NCBI GenBank assembly: GCA_942491465.1
Contig: CALOBA010000016.1
Location: 1-44,107 of the forward strand
Source of the DNA: CALOBA01 sp942491465
Lineage (GTDB): Bacteria > Pseudomonadota > Gammaproteobacteria > Chromatiales > Chromatiaceae
DNA: 44,107 nt
Direction of reading: 5' to 3'
In this document: in pieces, positions 22,101 through 29,873 of the stretch
Position numbering within the stretch: the stretch's first letter is position 1
Layout of the letters: every line of letters starts with the position of its first letter
Made by a program: the position numbers and the translations under genes
Notes under the pieces: model-generated
The model's database searches: none
What the model saw: only the letters and a program-made list of their open reading frames with translations
What the model was told of the DNA's origin: nothing

Positions 22101-22390
22101 GCCGGCTCGACGACGCCTGCGCGCTGATCGTGCGCGAGCGCATCGGCGTCGCGCTGATCGAAGACGAGAGCCCCGACGGCAGCGGCATTGAGGTCGCCGA
22201 GCGCCTGCGCCGGCTCTTCCCGCGCCTGGTGCAGCTACTGGCCATCCGCCCCGGCGACCCGCAGCGACTGGTGGACGCGGTCAACCGCGGCGGCGTCTGC
22301 AAGCTGCTGATGAAGCCCGTAGATCTGGTCGAGTTGCGCCTGGTGCTCGATCAGGCCTTCGAGCGCGCCCGCGCCTTGGCCGAGGGCTAG
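19118..22390 (+). CDS. PAS(x4)-GGDEF(degenerate)-EAL-receiver signalling protein
   Basis: This 1090-residue soluble protein has four PAS sensor domains (about residues 28-145, 150-270, 275-390 and 400-520; the last contains NPRILQSGRQ), then GGDEF, EAL and a C-terminal receiver-like domain (about 965-1090). The GGDEF signature reads GDDTF near residue 604, so cyclase activity is unlikely, but the RxxD inhibitory c-di-GMP site (RPAD, five residues earlier) is kept. The EAL domain looks active: EALLRW near 733, SVNVAEAQ, EVVERV, LDDFGTGYSSLGYL, LKIDRSF, AEGVE and QGYLASRP. In the receiver the usual acceptor Asp position appears to hold Glu (VALIEDESPDGSG), while the KP motif remains. The inferred role is a c-di-GMP phosphodiesterase gated by PAS signals and GTP or c-di-GMP. 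Confidence 0.9.
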   Translation: MSKQPTGAAPGTAGAAEAADPSADREWLRFVLDAIPDLIFFKDRDGRFRYCNAAVGRLIGRDPADIIGCTDADLFPAEEAAEHRAADLAIFADGQPRRRDLWKAYPDGRRILVDVIKTPCRDADDRIIGVLGVSRDVTELRRSQEMLQAAQQITGLGAWEMDLCGCRLLWSEQTHQIFGLAPGEGPKDEDAFYQLVHPEDRDAVLFDYEASLAEARPHLIDHRILRADGEVRWVRERARHIYDAAGRPQRSIGTIIDITDERRARQALADSKARYSALFETADEALWLLGEALGLSEVNPAAARLFGYDAPAQMAGLMPQAVSPPEQPDGRLSVAAWAEFEARIRARGNARMTWQHRRRDGSLFLADVGGRKVPFGDAHVMLARITDLSERRRRAELERLANAVFYSTAEGITITDPDGNIVAVNPAFTAITGYGADEVVGQNPRILQSGRQDRDFYVAMWAALADPHCGHWQGELWNRRKDGEVYPEWMSINAIRDENGQIANYVAVFSDITQAHRSAEEIERLSSLDPLTDLPNERALRSRLVQVVADAKAQGRRFGVFYVDLDHFKGLVVARGHGIGDAVLRLVGEQLAGRLRPADLLARLGDDTFVVVAETADGFATASQLAAGYQAACGEPLQPAADLRLRLTAGVGVALFPDDAVESAELLRSAASALLQAKQDGAGEIAFYRPEITAAADARLALEAALREALAADAFELHYQPVVDAGTGIIEGAEALLRWRRGDKLLAPGAFIEVAESSDLILPLGRWVIEQAIRQLAEWRRDKLAPIFVSVNVAEAQIAAGGLAETIGELLRRYHVPGSLLQVEVVERVLLKAPALAQQELEQIRALGVAIALDDFGTGYSSLGYLARFPVDTLKIDRSFVSAMVQEPGAATIVRAILSMARSLGIRSVAEGVETEVELDLLVAQRCELIQGYLASRPIPADAFGELVRELRPILPRRAQGALERGLLLFVGHDDTREALAEWIGEHGWQVFTPCRLDDACALIVRERIGVALIEDESPDGSGIEVAERLRRLFPRLVQLLAIRPGDPQRLVDAVNRGGVCKLLMKPVDLVELRLVLDQAFERARALAEG

Positions 22391-22411
22391 CCGGACTTCA
22401 AGCTTAGTCAA

Positions 22412-22500
22412 GGTTCAGAAACAAGTGGTGCAGACGCAACCACGAAACGGCCAATCAAAAGGCTCAGCGAGCGGGCGTCTGCGCCACTTGTTTCTGAACC
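22412..22500. repeat. 89-bp inverted repeat between convergent genes (MITE-like or bidirectional terminator)
   Basis: Two 26-bp arms (22412-22437, beginning ggttcagaaacaagtgg, and 22475-22500) are complementary with one G:T-type mismatch and enclose a 37-nt loop. The element fills the 120-bp gap between the convergent EAL-protein and RND genes and ends 10 bp from the RND stop codon. There is no obvious T-run. A similar arm fragment occurs at 9616-9633, which suggests a dispersed element. Confidence 0.9.
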
Positions 22501-22510
22501 GATCCTTAGC

Positions 22511-25500
22511 CTAGCCAGCGACCGGATCAGGCTCCGCAATGGCGGGGCGGGCCGGATCACGAGCGGCCACCAGCAGGTAGACGGCGGGCACGATGAACAA
22601 CGTGAACAGGGTGCCGATGCCGAGTCCGGTGATGATGACCAGGCCGATGTCGAAGCGGCTGACGGCGCCGGGGCCGGTGGCGATGAGCAGCGGGATCATG
22701 GCCACCAGCATGGCCACCGTGGTCATCAGGATCGGGCGCAGCCGGATCTGTGATGCCTGCTCGATGGCGCTGCGGCGGTCCAGGCCGTCGCGCTGGCGCA
22801 GCTGGTTGGCGAACTCGACGATGAGGATGCCGTTCTTGGCGATCAGGCCGATGAGCGTGATCAGCCCCACCTGGGTGTAGATGTTGATGCTGGCAAAGCC
22901 GAGAAACAGGAAGGTCATGGCGCCGAAGATCGACAGCGGCACCGACATCAGGATCACAAAGGGGTCGCGCCAGGACTCGAACTGGGCGGCCAGGACCAGG
23001 TAGATGACCAGCAGCGACAGGAAGAAGGTCGTCTCCAGCGCGCCGCCCTCGGTCTTGAACTGGCGTGATTCGCCTTTGTAGTCCCAGCGCACGTTGCGCG
23101 GGAAGATCTCCGCGGCGGTGGTCTCCAGATAGGCCAGGGCGTCGCCCAGGGCCACGCCCGGGGTCATGACGCCGGAGAGGGTGATGGCGTTGAGCTGCTG
23201 GAACTGGGTCCGCTTCGACGGCACCACCTGATCGCTGATGCTGACCAGCGTCGACAGCGGCACCAGCTCGCCGTTGGCGGTGCGGATGTGAAAGCCTTCG
23301 ACGTCGTCGATGGCGTTGCGCGCCGCCTGCTCCACCTGGGGGATGACCTTGTAGCTGCGACCTTCCAGGCTGAACCAGTTGACGTAGTCGTTGTTCAGCA
23401 TCACCGCCAGGGAGCGGCCGAGCTGCTGCATGTCGATTCCCAGGTCGCCGGCGAGGTCGCGATCGATCTCGATGGTGGTGCGCGGGCGCTCGTACTTGAC
23501 GTCCTTCTGCAGGAACATGAACTGGCCGCTGCCCATGGCGCGACCGAGCAGCTGGTCGGCCAGGTCGTTCAACTCCTCGGTCTCGGCGTCGGAGACGATG
23601 ACGAATTCCACCGGGATGCCTTGCCCCGGGCTCGGCAGGCTCGGGCGCGGGAAGACCACGATCTGCATGCCGGGGATGCCGGCGAGCGCGCCCTGGAGCA
23701 GCGGCTGGACCTCGGTCTGGGAGCGCTGGCGCTGGTCCGGCGGCGGCATCTTGAAGCCGCCGAAGGTGCTGGTCGGGCTGCCGCCGAAGCCGGCGAGCAG
23801 GAAGCCCTCCTGGTACTCGGGGAAGCCCTGGAACAGGGTCAGGATCTGATCGACATAGTCCAGGTCGTAGTCGATGGTAGCCGTCTGCGGGGCCGTGCCC
23901 ATGAAGAACAGGATGCTCTGGTCCTCGGTGGGCGCCAGCTCCTTTTTGGTCATGCCGTACATGGCATAGATGCCGCCGAGCACGACGATGGCCACCAGTA
24001 CCGTGGTGCCGGGGAAGCGCAGCCAGCCGCGCAGGGCGCGGCCGTAGACCCCCGCGAGCCACTGAAAGAAGCCCTCCACCAGGTGTTCGAAGCGGCCCTC
24101 CTGCTTGCTGGAGTGCAGCACCCGCGCGGCGATCATTGGTGAGAGCGTCAGCGCGATGATCCCGGAGATCAGCACCGCGCCGGCGAGGGTGAACGCGAAC
24201 TCGACGAACAGCGAGCCCACCAGCCCGCCCATGAAGCCGATGGGGGCGTACACGGCCACCAGCGTCGTGGTCATGGCGATGATGGGCAGCGCCAGCTCGC
24301 GGGCGGCGTCGATGGCGGCGGTGATGCCGTCCTTGCCCATCTCCAGGTGGCGGTGGACGTTCTCGACCACGACGATGGCGTCATCGACCACCAACCCGAT
24401 GGCGAGCACCATCGCCAGCAGCGTCAGCAGGTTGATGGAGAAGCCCATCAGCAGCATCAGGAAGGCGCCGCCGACGATGGACAACGGCACCGCCACCGAC
24501 GGGATCAGCGCGGCGCGGATCGATCCCAGGGACAGGAAGATGACGAACAGCACGATCAGCACCGCCTCGGCCAGGGTGGTGAAGACCTCGTCGATGGAGT
24601 CGGCGATGAATTCGCTGGCATCGTAGGGGATGAAGGCCTCCAGGCCCTCCGGGAACTGGGCGCGCAGGCTGGGCAGCAGCGCGTGGACGCGCTCGGCGAC
24701 GTCCAGCGGGTTGGCGCCGGGGGTCTGCTTGATGCCGATGAAGATGGCCGGATAGTCCTTGTACAGCGTGACCGAGTCGTAGTCGGCGCTGCCGAGTTCG
24801 ACGCGGGCGATGTCCTGGAGCCGAATCAGCGTGCCCTCGTCCTCGCGGATGATCAGGTTGCGGAAGTCCTCGATGCTGCTGACGTCGGTGGTGGTGGCGA
24901 GGTCGATCTGGACCCGGTCGCCGCGCAGCTGGCCGACGCCGGCCAGGTAGTTGTTCGCCGCCAGCACAGCGGCCACCTCGTCGCCGGCGACGCCAAGTGC
25001 GGCCATCCGGTCGGGGTCGAGCCAGATGCGCATGGCGAAGGTCTGGTTGCCGATCAGCTCGGCCTTGGCGACCCCATCCAGGGCCTGCATCTGCGGCTGC
25101 ACCACGCGGATCAGGTAATCGGTGATCTGCGGCAGGGTCATGGCACGGCTGTAGAAGGCCAGGTACATCAGCGCCGTGCTGTCGCCGGTGGTGGAGTCGA
25201 TGACCGGGTTCTGGGCCGCCGCCGGCAGCACGTTGAGCTTGCTCGCCACCTTGGACTGGATCTCGGCCACGGCGGCGTTCGGATCGTAGTTCAGCCGCAT
25301 GTTGGCCTCGATGGTCGAGCCCCCCTGGCTGCTGGTGGCGACCAGATAATCGATACCGTCGGCCTCGGCGATGGCCTGCTGCAACGGCGTGGTGATGAAG
25401 CCCTTGACCAGCTCGCTGCTGGCGCCGGGATAGGCCGTTGTCACGGTCACCACGGTGTTCTGCGTCTTCGGGTATTGCCGCACCTCCATATCCACCAGGG

Positions 25501-25582
25501 CGCGCAGGCCCAGGATGAAGATCAGCAGGCTCACCACGCTGGCGAGCACCGGGCGGTGGATAAAGATATCGGTGAAGCGCAT
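22511..25582 (-). CDS. RND family multidrug efflux permease (HAE1/AcrB-like), partnerless
   Basis: This 1023-residue protein starts MRFTDIFIHRPVLASVVSLL, the typical N-terminus and first membrane helix of AcrB/MexB-like pumps. Proton-relay residues are all present: GLVVDDAIVVVEN near residue 400 and GLIAKNGILIVEFAN near 914. Two large periplasmic porter regions lie between the helix blocks, and the length is normal. It would export hydrophobic compounds using the proton gradient, as part of a tripartite pump. The expected membrane-fusion gene is not immediately upstream (25583-25949 has no gene), so its partner must be encoded elsewhere. It belongs to a subgroup different from the RND gene at 11312. 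Confidence 0.9.
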   Translation of the reverse strand: MRFTDIFIHRPVLASVVSLLIFILGLRALVDMEVRQYPKTQNTVVTVTTAYPGASSELVKGFITTPLQQAIAEADGIDYLVATSSQGGSTIEANMRLNYDPNAAVAEIQSKVASKLNVLPAAAQNPVIDSTTGDSTALMYLAFYSRAMTLPQITDYLIRVVQPQMQALDGVAKAELIGNQTFAMRIWLDPDRMAALGVAGDEVAAVLAANNYLAGVGQLRGDRVQIDLATTTDVSSIEDFRNLIIREDEGTLIRLQDIARVELGSADYDSVTLYKDYPAIFIGIKQTPGANPLDVAERVHALLPSLRAQFPEGLEAFIPYDASEFIADSIDEVFTTLAEAVLIVLFVIFLSLGSIRAALIPSVAVPLSIVGGAFLMLLMGFSINLLTLLAMVLAIGLVVDDAIVVVENVHRHLEMGKDGITAAIDAARELALPIIAMTTTLVAVYAPIGFMGGLVGSLFVEFAFTLAGAVLISGIIALTLSPMIAARVLHSSKQEGRFEHLVEGFFQWLAGVYGRALRGWLRFPGTTVLVAIVVLGGIYAMYGMTKKELAPTEDQSILFFMGTAPQTATIDYDLDYVDQILTLFQGFPEYQEGFLLAGFGGSPTSTFGGFKMPPPDQRQRSQTEVQPLLQGALAGIPGMQIVVFPRPSLPSPGQGIPVEFVIVSDAETEELNDLADQLLGRAMGSGQFMFLQKDVKYERPRTTIEIDRDLAGDLGIDMQQLGRSLAVMLNNDYVNWFSLEGRSYKVIPQVEQAARNAIDDVEGFHIRTANGELVPLSTLVSISDQVVPSKRTQFQQLNAITLSGVMTPGVALGDALAYLETTAAEIFPRNVRWDYKGESRQFKTEGGALETTFFLSLLVIYLVLAAQFESWRDPFVILMSVPLSIFGAMTFLFLGFASINIYTQVGLITLIGLIAKNGILIVEFANQLRQRDGLDRRSAIEQASQIRLRPILMTTVAMLVAMIPLLIATGPGAVSRFDIGLVIITGLGIGTLFTLFIVPAVYLLVAARDPARPAIAEPDPVAG

Positions 25583-25949
25583 GGGAAGCCTATCTCCTGG
25601 ACCAGCGGGACGAAGCGATCGTACGGTTCGCTGGGACGCTTAAAGGACGCGCACCTCGCCCTTGCCGATGCTCTCGATCCCGTCGGCGATCAGGTCGCTA
25701 GTGCACCGCTGCGGAAGTCCCAAGACCGCCGGCATGCCCAATTGGCGCTGTGGGAGCGACTTGCAGTCGCGACTTCCGCGTCGCGGCGGTCGCGATTGCA
25801 AATCGCTCCCACAGCTGCGGGCGGTCTCGGAATTTTCGCGGCAAAGCACTAGCGGCCTCGTCGAGTCGGCGGGCACGGAGCAGGGTGGCCTGGGGGTTGG
25901 CCCAGTCGCAGAAGTCCCGTCGTAGGGGGCTTGCATTGGGCTTGGCCCA
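25583..25949. other. intergenic region; no gene supported
   Basis: This stretch lies upstream of the RND gene and downstream of the hypothetical minus-strand gene. It contains the REP-like hairpin described separately. On the minus strand a tail reading DLIADGIESIGKGEVRVL with a stop at 25640 looks vaguely protein-like, but it has no supported start and the hairpin interrupts it. Confidence 0.5.
25748..25814. repeat. REP-like palindromic element
   Basis: The 26-bp arms 25748-25773 (starting ctgtgggagcgacttgcag) and 25789-25814 are complementary with two mismatches around a 15-nt centre. The core tgtgggagcgac is typical of extragenic palindromic (REP) sequences I recall from gammaproteobacterial genomes. 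It could slow mRNA decay or be a RAYT-mobilised element; no RAYT transposase gene is present here. Confidence 0.85.
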
Positions 25950-26402
25950 TCAGGCCGGCGGCTGGAGCTGGGTGTCGGCGGGGTCCGCCTCGGTATCGGC
26001 ATGCTCGGCGAGCACGCTGGTGAGCAGCCGCACCCGGCCGATGTGCAGGCCGCAGACCGCGAGCGGGTGCTCGTCCGGCACCGCGAGGAAGCGCAGCACC
26101 TGGCCCGCGAGCCGGCCGCGATGGGTGTCGTCCTGCTGGGTGGTCTGCCGTTCCAGCCAGTGACGCAGCAGGCGTAGCTGGTCGCGGGTGGTCGCCGTGC
26201 CCGGCACCGGCTCGCCCACCCCCGGCGTGGCCAGGAGTCGGTAGATGCGCTCGCCGATGATGCCGAGGGAGCGGGCCGCGCCCCCCGGCAGACCGGCGTT
26301 TGTTGATGGGCCGCGGGGCTGCAGCGGCGCGGCTGCATCCCGGGGCCTGGTCCGGGCCGGCCGCGTCCGGGGCGCGTCGCCGGCGGCTTGTGGCTGGGTC
26401 AT
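25950..26402 (-). CDS. hypothetical protein, 150 residues
   Basis: I do not recognise this protein. The ATG at 26402 is preferred because GAGGA lies seven bases upstream; another ATG at 26417 adds only five residues. The first 45 residues are Ala/Pro/Arg-rich and probably disordered. The rest looks like a small helical domain (SLGIIGERIYRLLATPGVGE, DQLRLLRHWLERQ, RLAGQVLRFLAVPDEHPLAV, IGRVRLLTSVLAEHAD) with an acidic tail. There is no signal peptide, membrane helix or metal motif. The residue pattern in this frame is more protein-like than in the alternatives. It stands alone between the RND gene and the porin on the same strand. Confidence 0.55.
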   Translation of the reverse strand: MTQPQAAGDAPRTRPARTRPRDAAAPLQPRGPSTNAGLPGGAARSLGIIGERIYRLLATPGVGEPVPGTATTRDQLRLLRHWLERQTTQQDDTHRGRLAGQVLRFLAVPDEHPLAVCGLHIGRVRLLTSVLAEHADTEADPADTQLQPPA

Positions 26403-26870
26403 GAAAAGCGTCCTCATCGCGTTGGGGTCGGTCGCGCGGCGGCTGCCGCGATCGCGACATGGCGGACAATGGCGGACCCGTCGGGCTGCGCGTCGGATTC
26501 CCGCAACAACGGGCTGATCGAGGCGGCTGTTGCAGATCGGCCGATCGATCTATCCGTGGCGGGAAACAGGCATCCGGGGGCGTGTGGGCTCGGGTCCGGG
26601 CTCGTTGTGCCGTGGCGTATCAGGCGCCCGCTCGGGGCGCGCATGTCGCCATCGAACCACAGGATGCGGATGGCGGCAACTATTGGGCGCCGATTGCCCT
26701 GCTGAAAGGTGCGGGCAGCGCTTGCGTGAGCGAAGCTTGGGCGGTGTTCGGGGGGAAACAAAAAAGGGGAGGGGCTTTCGCCCCTCCCCCTATCGCTGAT
26801 CTACGTCAGGCCGCGTTCCGACCGATCCGTTGTCGGTTGCCCGCGGCCCGACGGGCCGTCAATGGCGCGA
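26403..26870. other. intergenic region; porin terminator only
   Basis: This 468-bp stretch lies between the porin stop and the hypothetical gene. Apart from the terminator at 26760-26789 I find no supported gene, RNA or repeat. Several short GC-rich open frames overlap here, but none shows homology, a ribosome-binding site or biased composition. Confidence 0.5.
26760..26789 (-). terminator. Rho-independent terminator of the porin gene
   Basis: On the minus strand a perfect 10-bp GC stem (ggggaggggc / gcccctcccc, positions 26766-26789) with a 4-nt GAAA loop is followed by TTTTTTGTTT. It lies about 80 bp after the porin stop codon. Confidence 0.92.
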
Positions 26871-28484
26871 TCAGAAGCTGTGGATCATACCCAGCGAGAA
26901 GCCGCTCCAGTCGCCGGCCTTGGCGTTGGAGTCCATGGCGGTGTACAGGGCATAGGCCTTGGTGCGCTTGCTGAAGTTGTGATCGAAGGCAATCGCCCAG
27001 GTGCTGATGTCCTGGTTGTCGATGATGTCCAGGCCGTAGGGGGCGCAGGTGAAGCGGTAGCCGGCGTTGAACGGATCGGCGCACCGATCGACCTCGGCCT
27101 GGCCGTACATGGCCTTGACCATGTTGTTGCCGAAGGCGTAGCCGGCCTGGATCTGCCACAGCGCTTGGCTGGCTTCCTTCGGCGCACCGAGGACGTTGCT
27201 GCGGTCCTCGTAGATGCCGGTCAGCGTGAAGCCGTTCCAGTCCAGCAGGCCAAGGCCGATACGCCACTTGGTGTCGTCCTTGGCGTTGCTGCCGTACAGG
27301 CCCCGGTAGACGTCGTCGGTGGTCGAGCCCTCGTAGATGGTGCCCGCGAACGGATCGGAATTACCCGTCCAGTGGTCAGCGGTCAGGTTCTCGTAGGCCA
27401 CCGACGCGTAGAACGGGCCGTTGTTGTAGATCGCAGCGATGGAGTAGGCGCTGGCGATGCTGTCGTTGCTGTTGTTGTAGTCACCCAGGGGCGAGGCGCC
27501 GCCGGACGGGATCAGGGCCGCAGCCATGCTGAAGCCGCTGAAGCTCGGCGAGATGTAGGCGATCGCATTGTCGGCGCGCACATCGTTGAAGCCGACGGTG
27601 TGGTTGTAGTCCGCCAGGGTGTCGGTGAACAGATCCAGCTTGGCGGTGGAGATCTTCAGCGGGGTGTCGTGACGCCCGATCAGGAAGGTACCGAAGTTGC
27701 CGGCCAGACCGACGAAGCTGTTGCGCATCGAGACGCCGTCGCCGCGGTTGCCGTTGGCAATGGCGGTATCGCGATTCTCGTTGGCGATATCGACACCGAA
27801 CTCGATCTGGTAGATGGCCTTGATGCCGTTGCCCAGATCCTCGGAGCCCTTGACGCCGATGCGGCTGGAGCGGGCGTTGCTGTCGAGGCTCCAGCCCTTG
27901 AACTTCTGGCCCTGGCCGGCGAGGACCGCGTTGGCGTAGGCCGCCTGCAGCTGTTCGCCGTCGGCCAGGCTTTCCGTCATGATGGCCGCTTCCTGGATGG
28001 CCATGACCTGCGCCACCTCGGGGGTGTAGCCGTTGCGGATGAACTTGCTGTACTCGCTGTTGTAGACGGTGCTGAAGACATTCCCACCGCTGACGTCAAC
28101 GGGGGTCTGAACGACGTCGCCGTCGGCGTTGACGCTATAGATGTCCATCACCGTGTCCGGCGCGAACATGACGGCCCCGGCGACGGTGCCGTTCGGGCTG
28201 TAGAAGTTGGTGCCGGTGGGGGCGACCCCGTCGCGGTTCCGGGACCGGTTGGCCGGATTGACGGGGTAGCCGCCGAATGCCAACGCATCGAGATAGGTGT
28301 TGGAGCCCGCGATGATGTTGGGCGCGCCGGAGGTGCGCGGCACGGCGCCCCAAGTGGCAAAGTTGTCAACGTCGACGTAGTCGATGGAAACGTGGACCTT
28401 ACCGTAGAGGGTGGCTTCGGCCATTGCGGCTGCCGGAGCTGCGAGGGCGGCTGCGACTGCCAGAGTGATGAGCTTTTTGTTCAT
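26871..28484 (-). CDS. outer-membrane porin (Gram-negative porin family)
   Basis: This 537-residue protein is a 16-strand general diffusion porin of the OmpC/Porin_4 type. MNKKLITLAVAAALAAPAAA is a classic signal peptide, cleaved after AMA before EATLYGKVHVSIDY, the usual first beta strand. Family elements include RIGVKGSEDLGNGIKAIYQI, SMRNSFVGLAGNFGTFLIGR and a terminal strand ending in Phe (GFSLGMIHSF), as the BAM complex requires. At 537 residues it is longer than most relatives (350-400), with an extended loop region in residues about 45-150. A GGAGA ribosome-binding site precedes the ATG. It appears monocistronic, with a strong terminator and an AT-rich upstream region. Confidence 0.92.
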   Translation of the reverse strand: MNKKLITLAVAAALAAPAAAMAEATLYGKVHVSIDYVDVDNFATWGAVPRTSGAPNIIAGSNTYLDALAFGGYPVNPANRSRNRDGVAPTGTNFYSPNGTVAGAVMFAPDTVMDIYSVNADGDVVQTPVDVSGGNVFSTVYNSEYSKFIRNGYTPEVAQVMAIQEAAIMTESLADGEQLQAAYANAVLAGQGQKFKGWSLDSNARSSRIGVKGSEDLGNGIKAIYQIEFGVDIANENRDTAIANGNRGDGVSMRNSFVGLAGNFGTFLIGRHDTPLKISTAKLDLFTDTLADYNHTVGFNDVRADNAIAYISPSFSGFSMAAALIPSGGASPLGDYNNSNDSIASAYSIAAIYNNGPFYASVAYENLTADHWTGNSDPFAGTIYEGSTTDDVYRGLYGSNAKDDTKWRIGLGLLDWNGFTLTGIYEDRSNVLGAPKEASQALWQIQAGYAFGNNMVKAMYGQAEVDRCADPFNAGYRFTCAPYGLDIIDNQDISTWAIAFDHNFSKRTKAYALYTAMDSNAKAGDWSGFSLGMIHSF

Positions 28485-28913
28485 CCTATTCTCCGCTGTT
28501 GTTAAAAAGTTCTAAGGATTGCTTCGGCGAGACGCAATCGTTGTTGCGGGTTGAATACTAGACCACGCGGGAGGTTCGCGCAACAGCTTTTTAGAAAAAA
28601 AGAGACAAAATGTCGGGGTGTTTCATTTTTGCTACCGAAAACTGTAGTTTTTTTGCACCTGCGGTGTGGGTGGCCGGGTGGTGCGGGCTTGGTGTCGTGA
28701 CGGCGGCGCCCGATACTGCTCTGCGTGCGCGGAAGGCGGCTGCGGCCTGTGGCGTTGGGCGCATTGCCGCCGTGCTGTCCATAGGGGGCCGACGGTATGG
28801 ACTTGGCCGATGCCCTGCATCTCCCAGGCGGCAGCCATTGCTAGGCCCTCTGTAGCGTCGAGGATCGGCGTTTCGTGCGCCGGGCGTGGCGGCGGGGCTT
28901 TGCGCTCGGTCGG
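28485..28913. other. intergenic region, AT-rich porin leader; no gene supported
   Basis: The part next to the porin (about 28485-28660) is distinctly AT-rich for this genome, with runs such as tttttagaaaaaaagag and gtagtttttttgc. It probably holds the porin promoter and a long untranslated leader. The part toward crtC (28660-28913) is GC-rich and shows nothing I can support. Confidence 0.5.
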
Positions 28914-29873
28914 TCAGTCGGCCTTGGCCCGGCGCGGCATCCGAAACGGCAGCAGTAGCTCGACCCAGCGGCTGTCGAAGCGGTCCAGGTCGAGGCTTTC
29001 GTGGAAGGCGTGGATATCCTCGCCCAAGATCCGGGCGGCGACGTTGGAGCGGGCGTAGAACGGGGTGTCTTCCAAGGTCTCGGCGATGCGGGCCTGGCTG
29101 CCTGGGTCGGTTTGGGTGCCGCGCCGGATGCGCCATACCCTGGTGGTGGGGAGCCCGACCCGGGCCGGCGGCTCGAAGGGCTCGGCGCCGCCCTTGCCGT
29201 CGAAGCGCAGGGCCAGGGGGACGCGCTCGCCGTTGCGGCGGGTGGCGTCGTAGAGTACTGCCGAGCCTCGGGAGAGCTTGGCGCGGGACCAGTCCCAGCG
29301 CTGGAAGCCTGCGGCCAAGGGCTCGTCGCCGTCGTTGGTGTCGAAATAGCCGTTGCCGTGCCAGCGCAGCTCGGGCCGGTCCAGCGCCACCTCCACCCGC
29401 GACTCCGGCGCGATGGGCCACCAGCGGTGCCGGCCGTTGCCGTCGAGGGCGACCGGATGGCTGGTAACGGCCTTGGGGTGGACCCGCACCTGGCCGCGGA
29501 TGCGTTGCGGGATCGGCGCGCCGATCTCATTGATGTCGATGATCAGGCTGTTGCCGTCCCAGCGCAGGTTGCTGGGGCCGATGTGCAGCTCGGTGGCGCT
29601 GCGTGTCAGGTCGCCACTGCCGCGCTCGGTCATGGCCCAGCCCTTGTCGACGCCGTAGAGGGCCACGTTCAGGGCGCAGAAGTGCTCCGGGTCGGTGCGC
29701 CCACGGCGGCGCGCCCAGGCGTAGTAGGGCGAGAAGACGCTGCCGATGAGCGCAATGATGGTGAGGCCGTGGCGGCCGTCATCGCTGTGGGCGTCGATGT
29801 ACCACCATAGATAGCCGCCGTCGGCTACCGCCGCGTCAAACGCAGGTCCTCGGCCAGGCTCGCCGCCGCCAAT
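28914..29873 (-). CDS. crtC: carotenoid 1,2-hydratase CrtC (hydroxyneurosporene synthase)
   Basis: CrtC adds water to the end double bond of acyclic carotenoids (neurosporene, lycopene) in the spirilloxanthin/spheroidene pathway. The family signature is clear: GGYLWWYIDAHSDDGRHGLT, then IGSVFSPYYAWARRRG, CALNVALYG and the C-terminal RWVELLLPFRMPRRAK. The start is not visible: homology begins at FDAAVADGGYLW, which overlaps the end of crtD in another frame, and this frame has no ATG, GTG or TTG nearby. The first unusual candidate is ATT at 29873, giving 319 residues; I place the start there provisionally. Either a rare start codon, coupling to crtD, or a small indel is involved. Confidence 0.85.
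   Translation of the reverse strand: MGGGEPGRGPAFDAAVADGGYLWWYIDAHSDDGRHGLTIIALIGSVFSPYYAWARRRGRTDPEHFCALNVALYGVDKGWAMTERGSGDLTRSATELHIGPSNLRWDGNSLIIDINEIGAPIPQRIRGQVRVHPKAVTSHPVALDGNGRHRWWPIAPESRVEVALDRPELRWHGNGYFDTNDGDEPLAAGFQRWDWSRAKLSRGSAVLYDATRRNGERVPLALRFDGKGGAEPFEPPARVGLPTTRVWRIRRGTQTDPGSQARIAETLEDTPFYARSNVAARILGEDIHAFHESLDLDRFDSRWVELLLPFRMPRRAKAD

Noticed and set aside
25640..25710. Minus-strand tail DLIADGIESIGKGEVRVL as a gene remnant
   Set aside because: It is too short, has no start, and the REP-like palindrome interrupts the frame; kept only as a remark in the gap entry.
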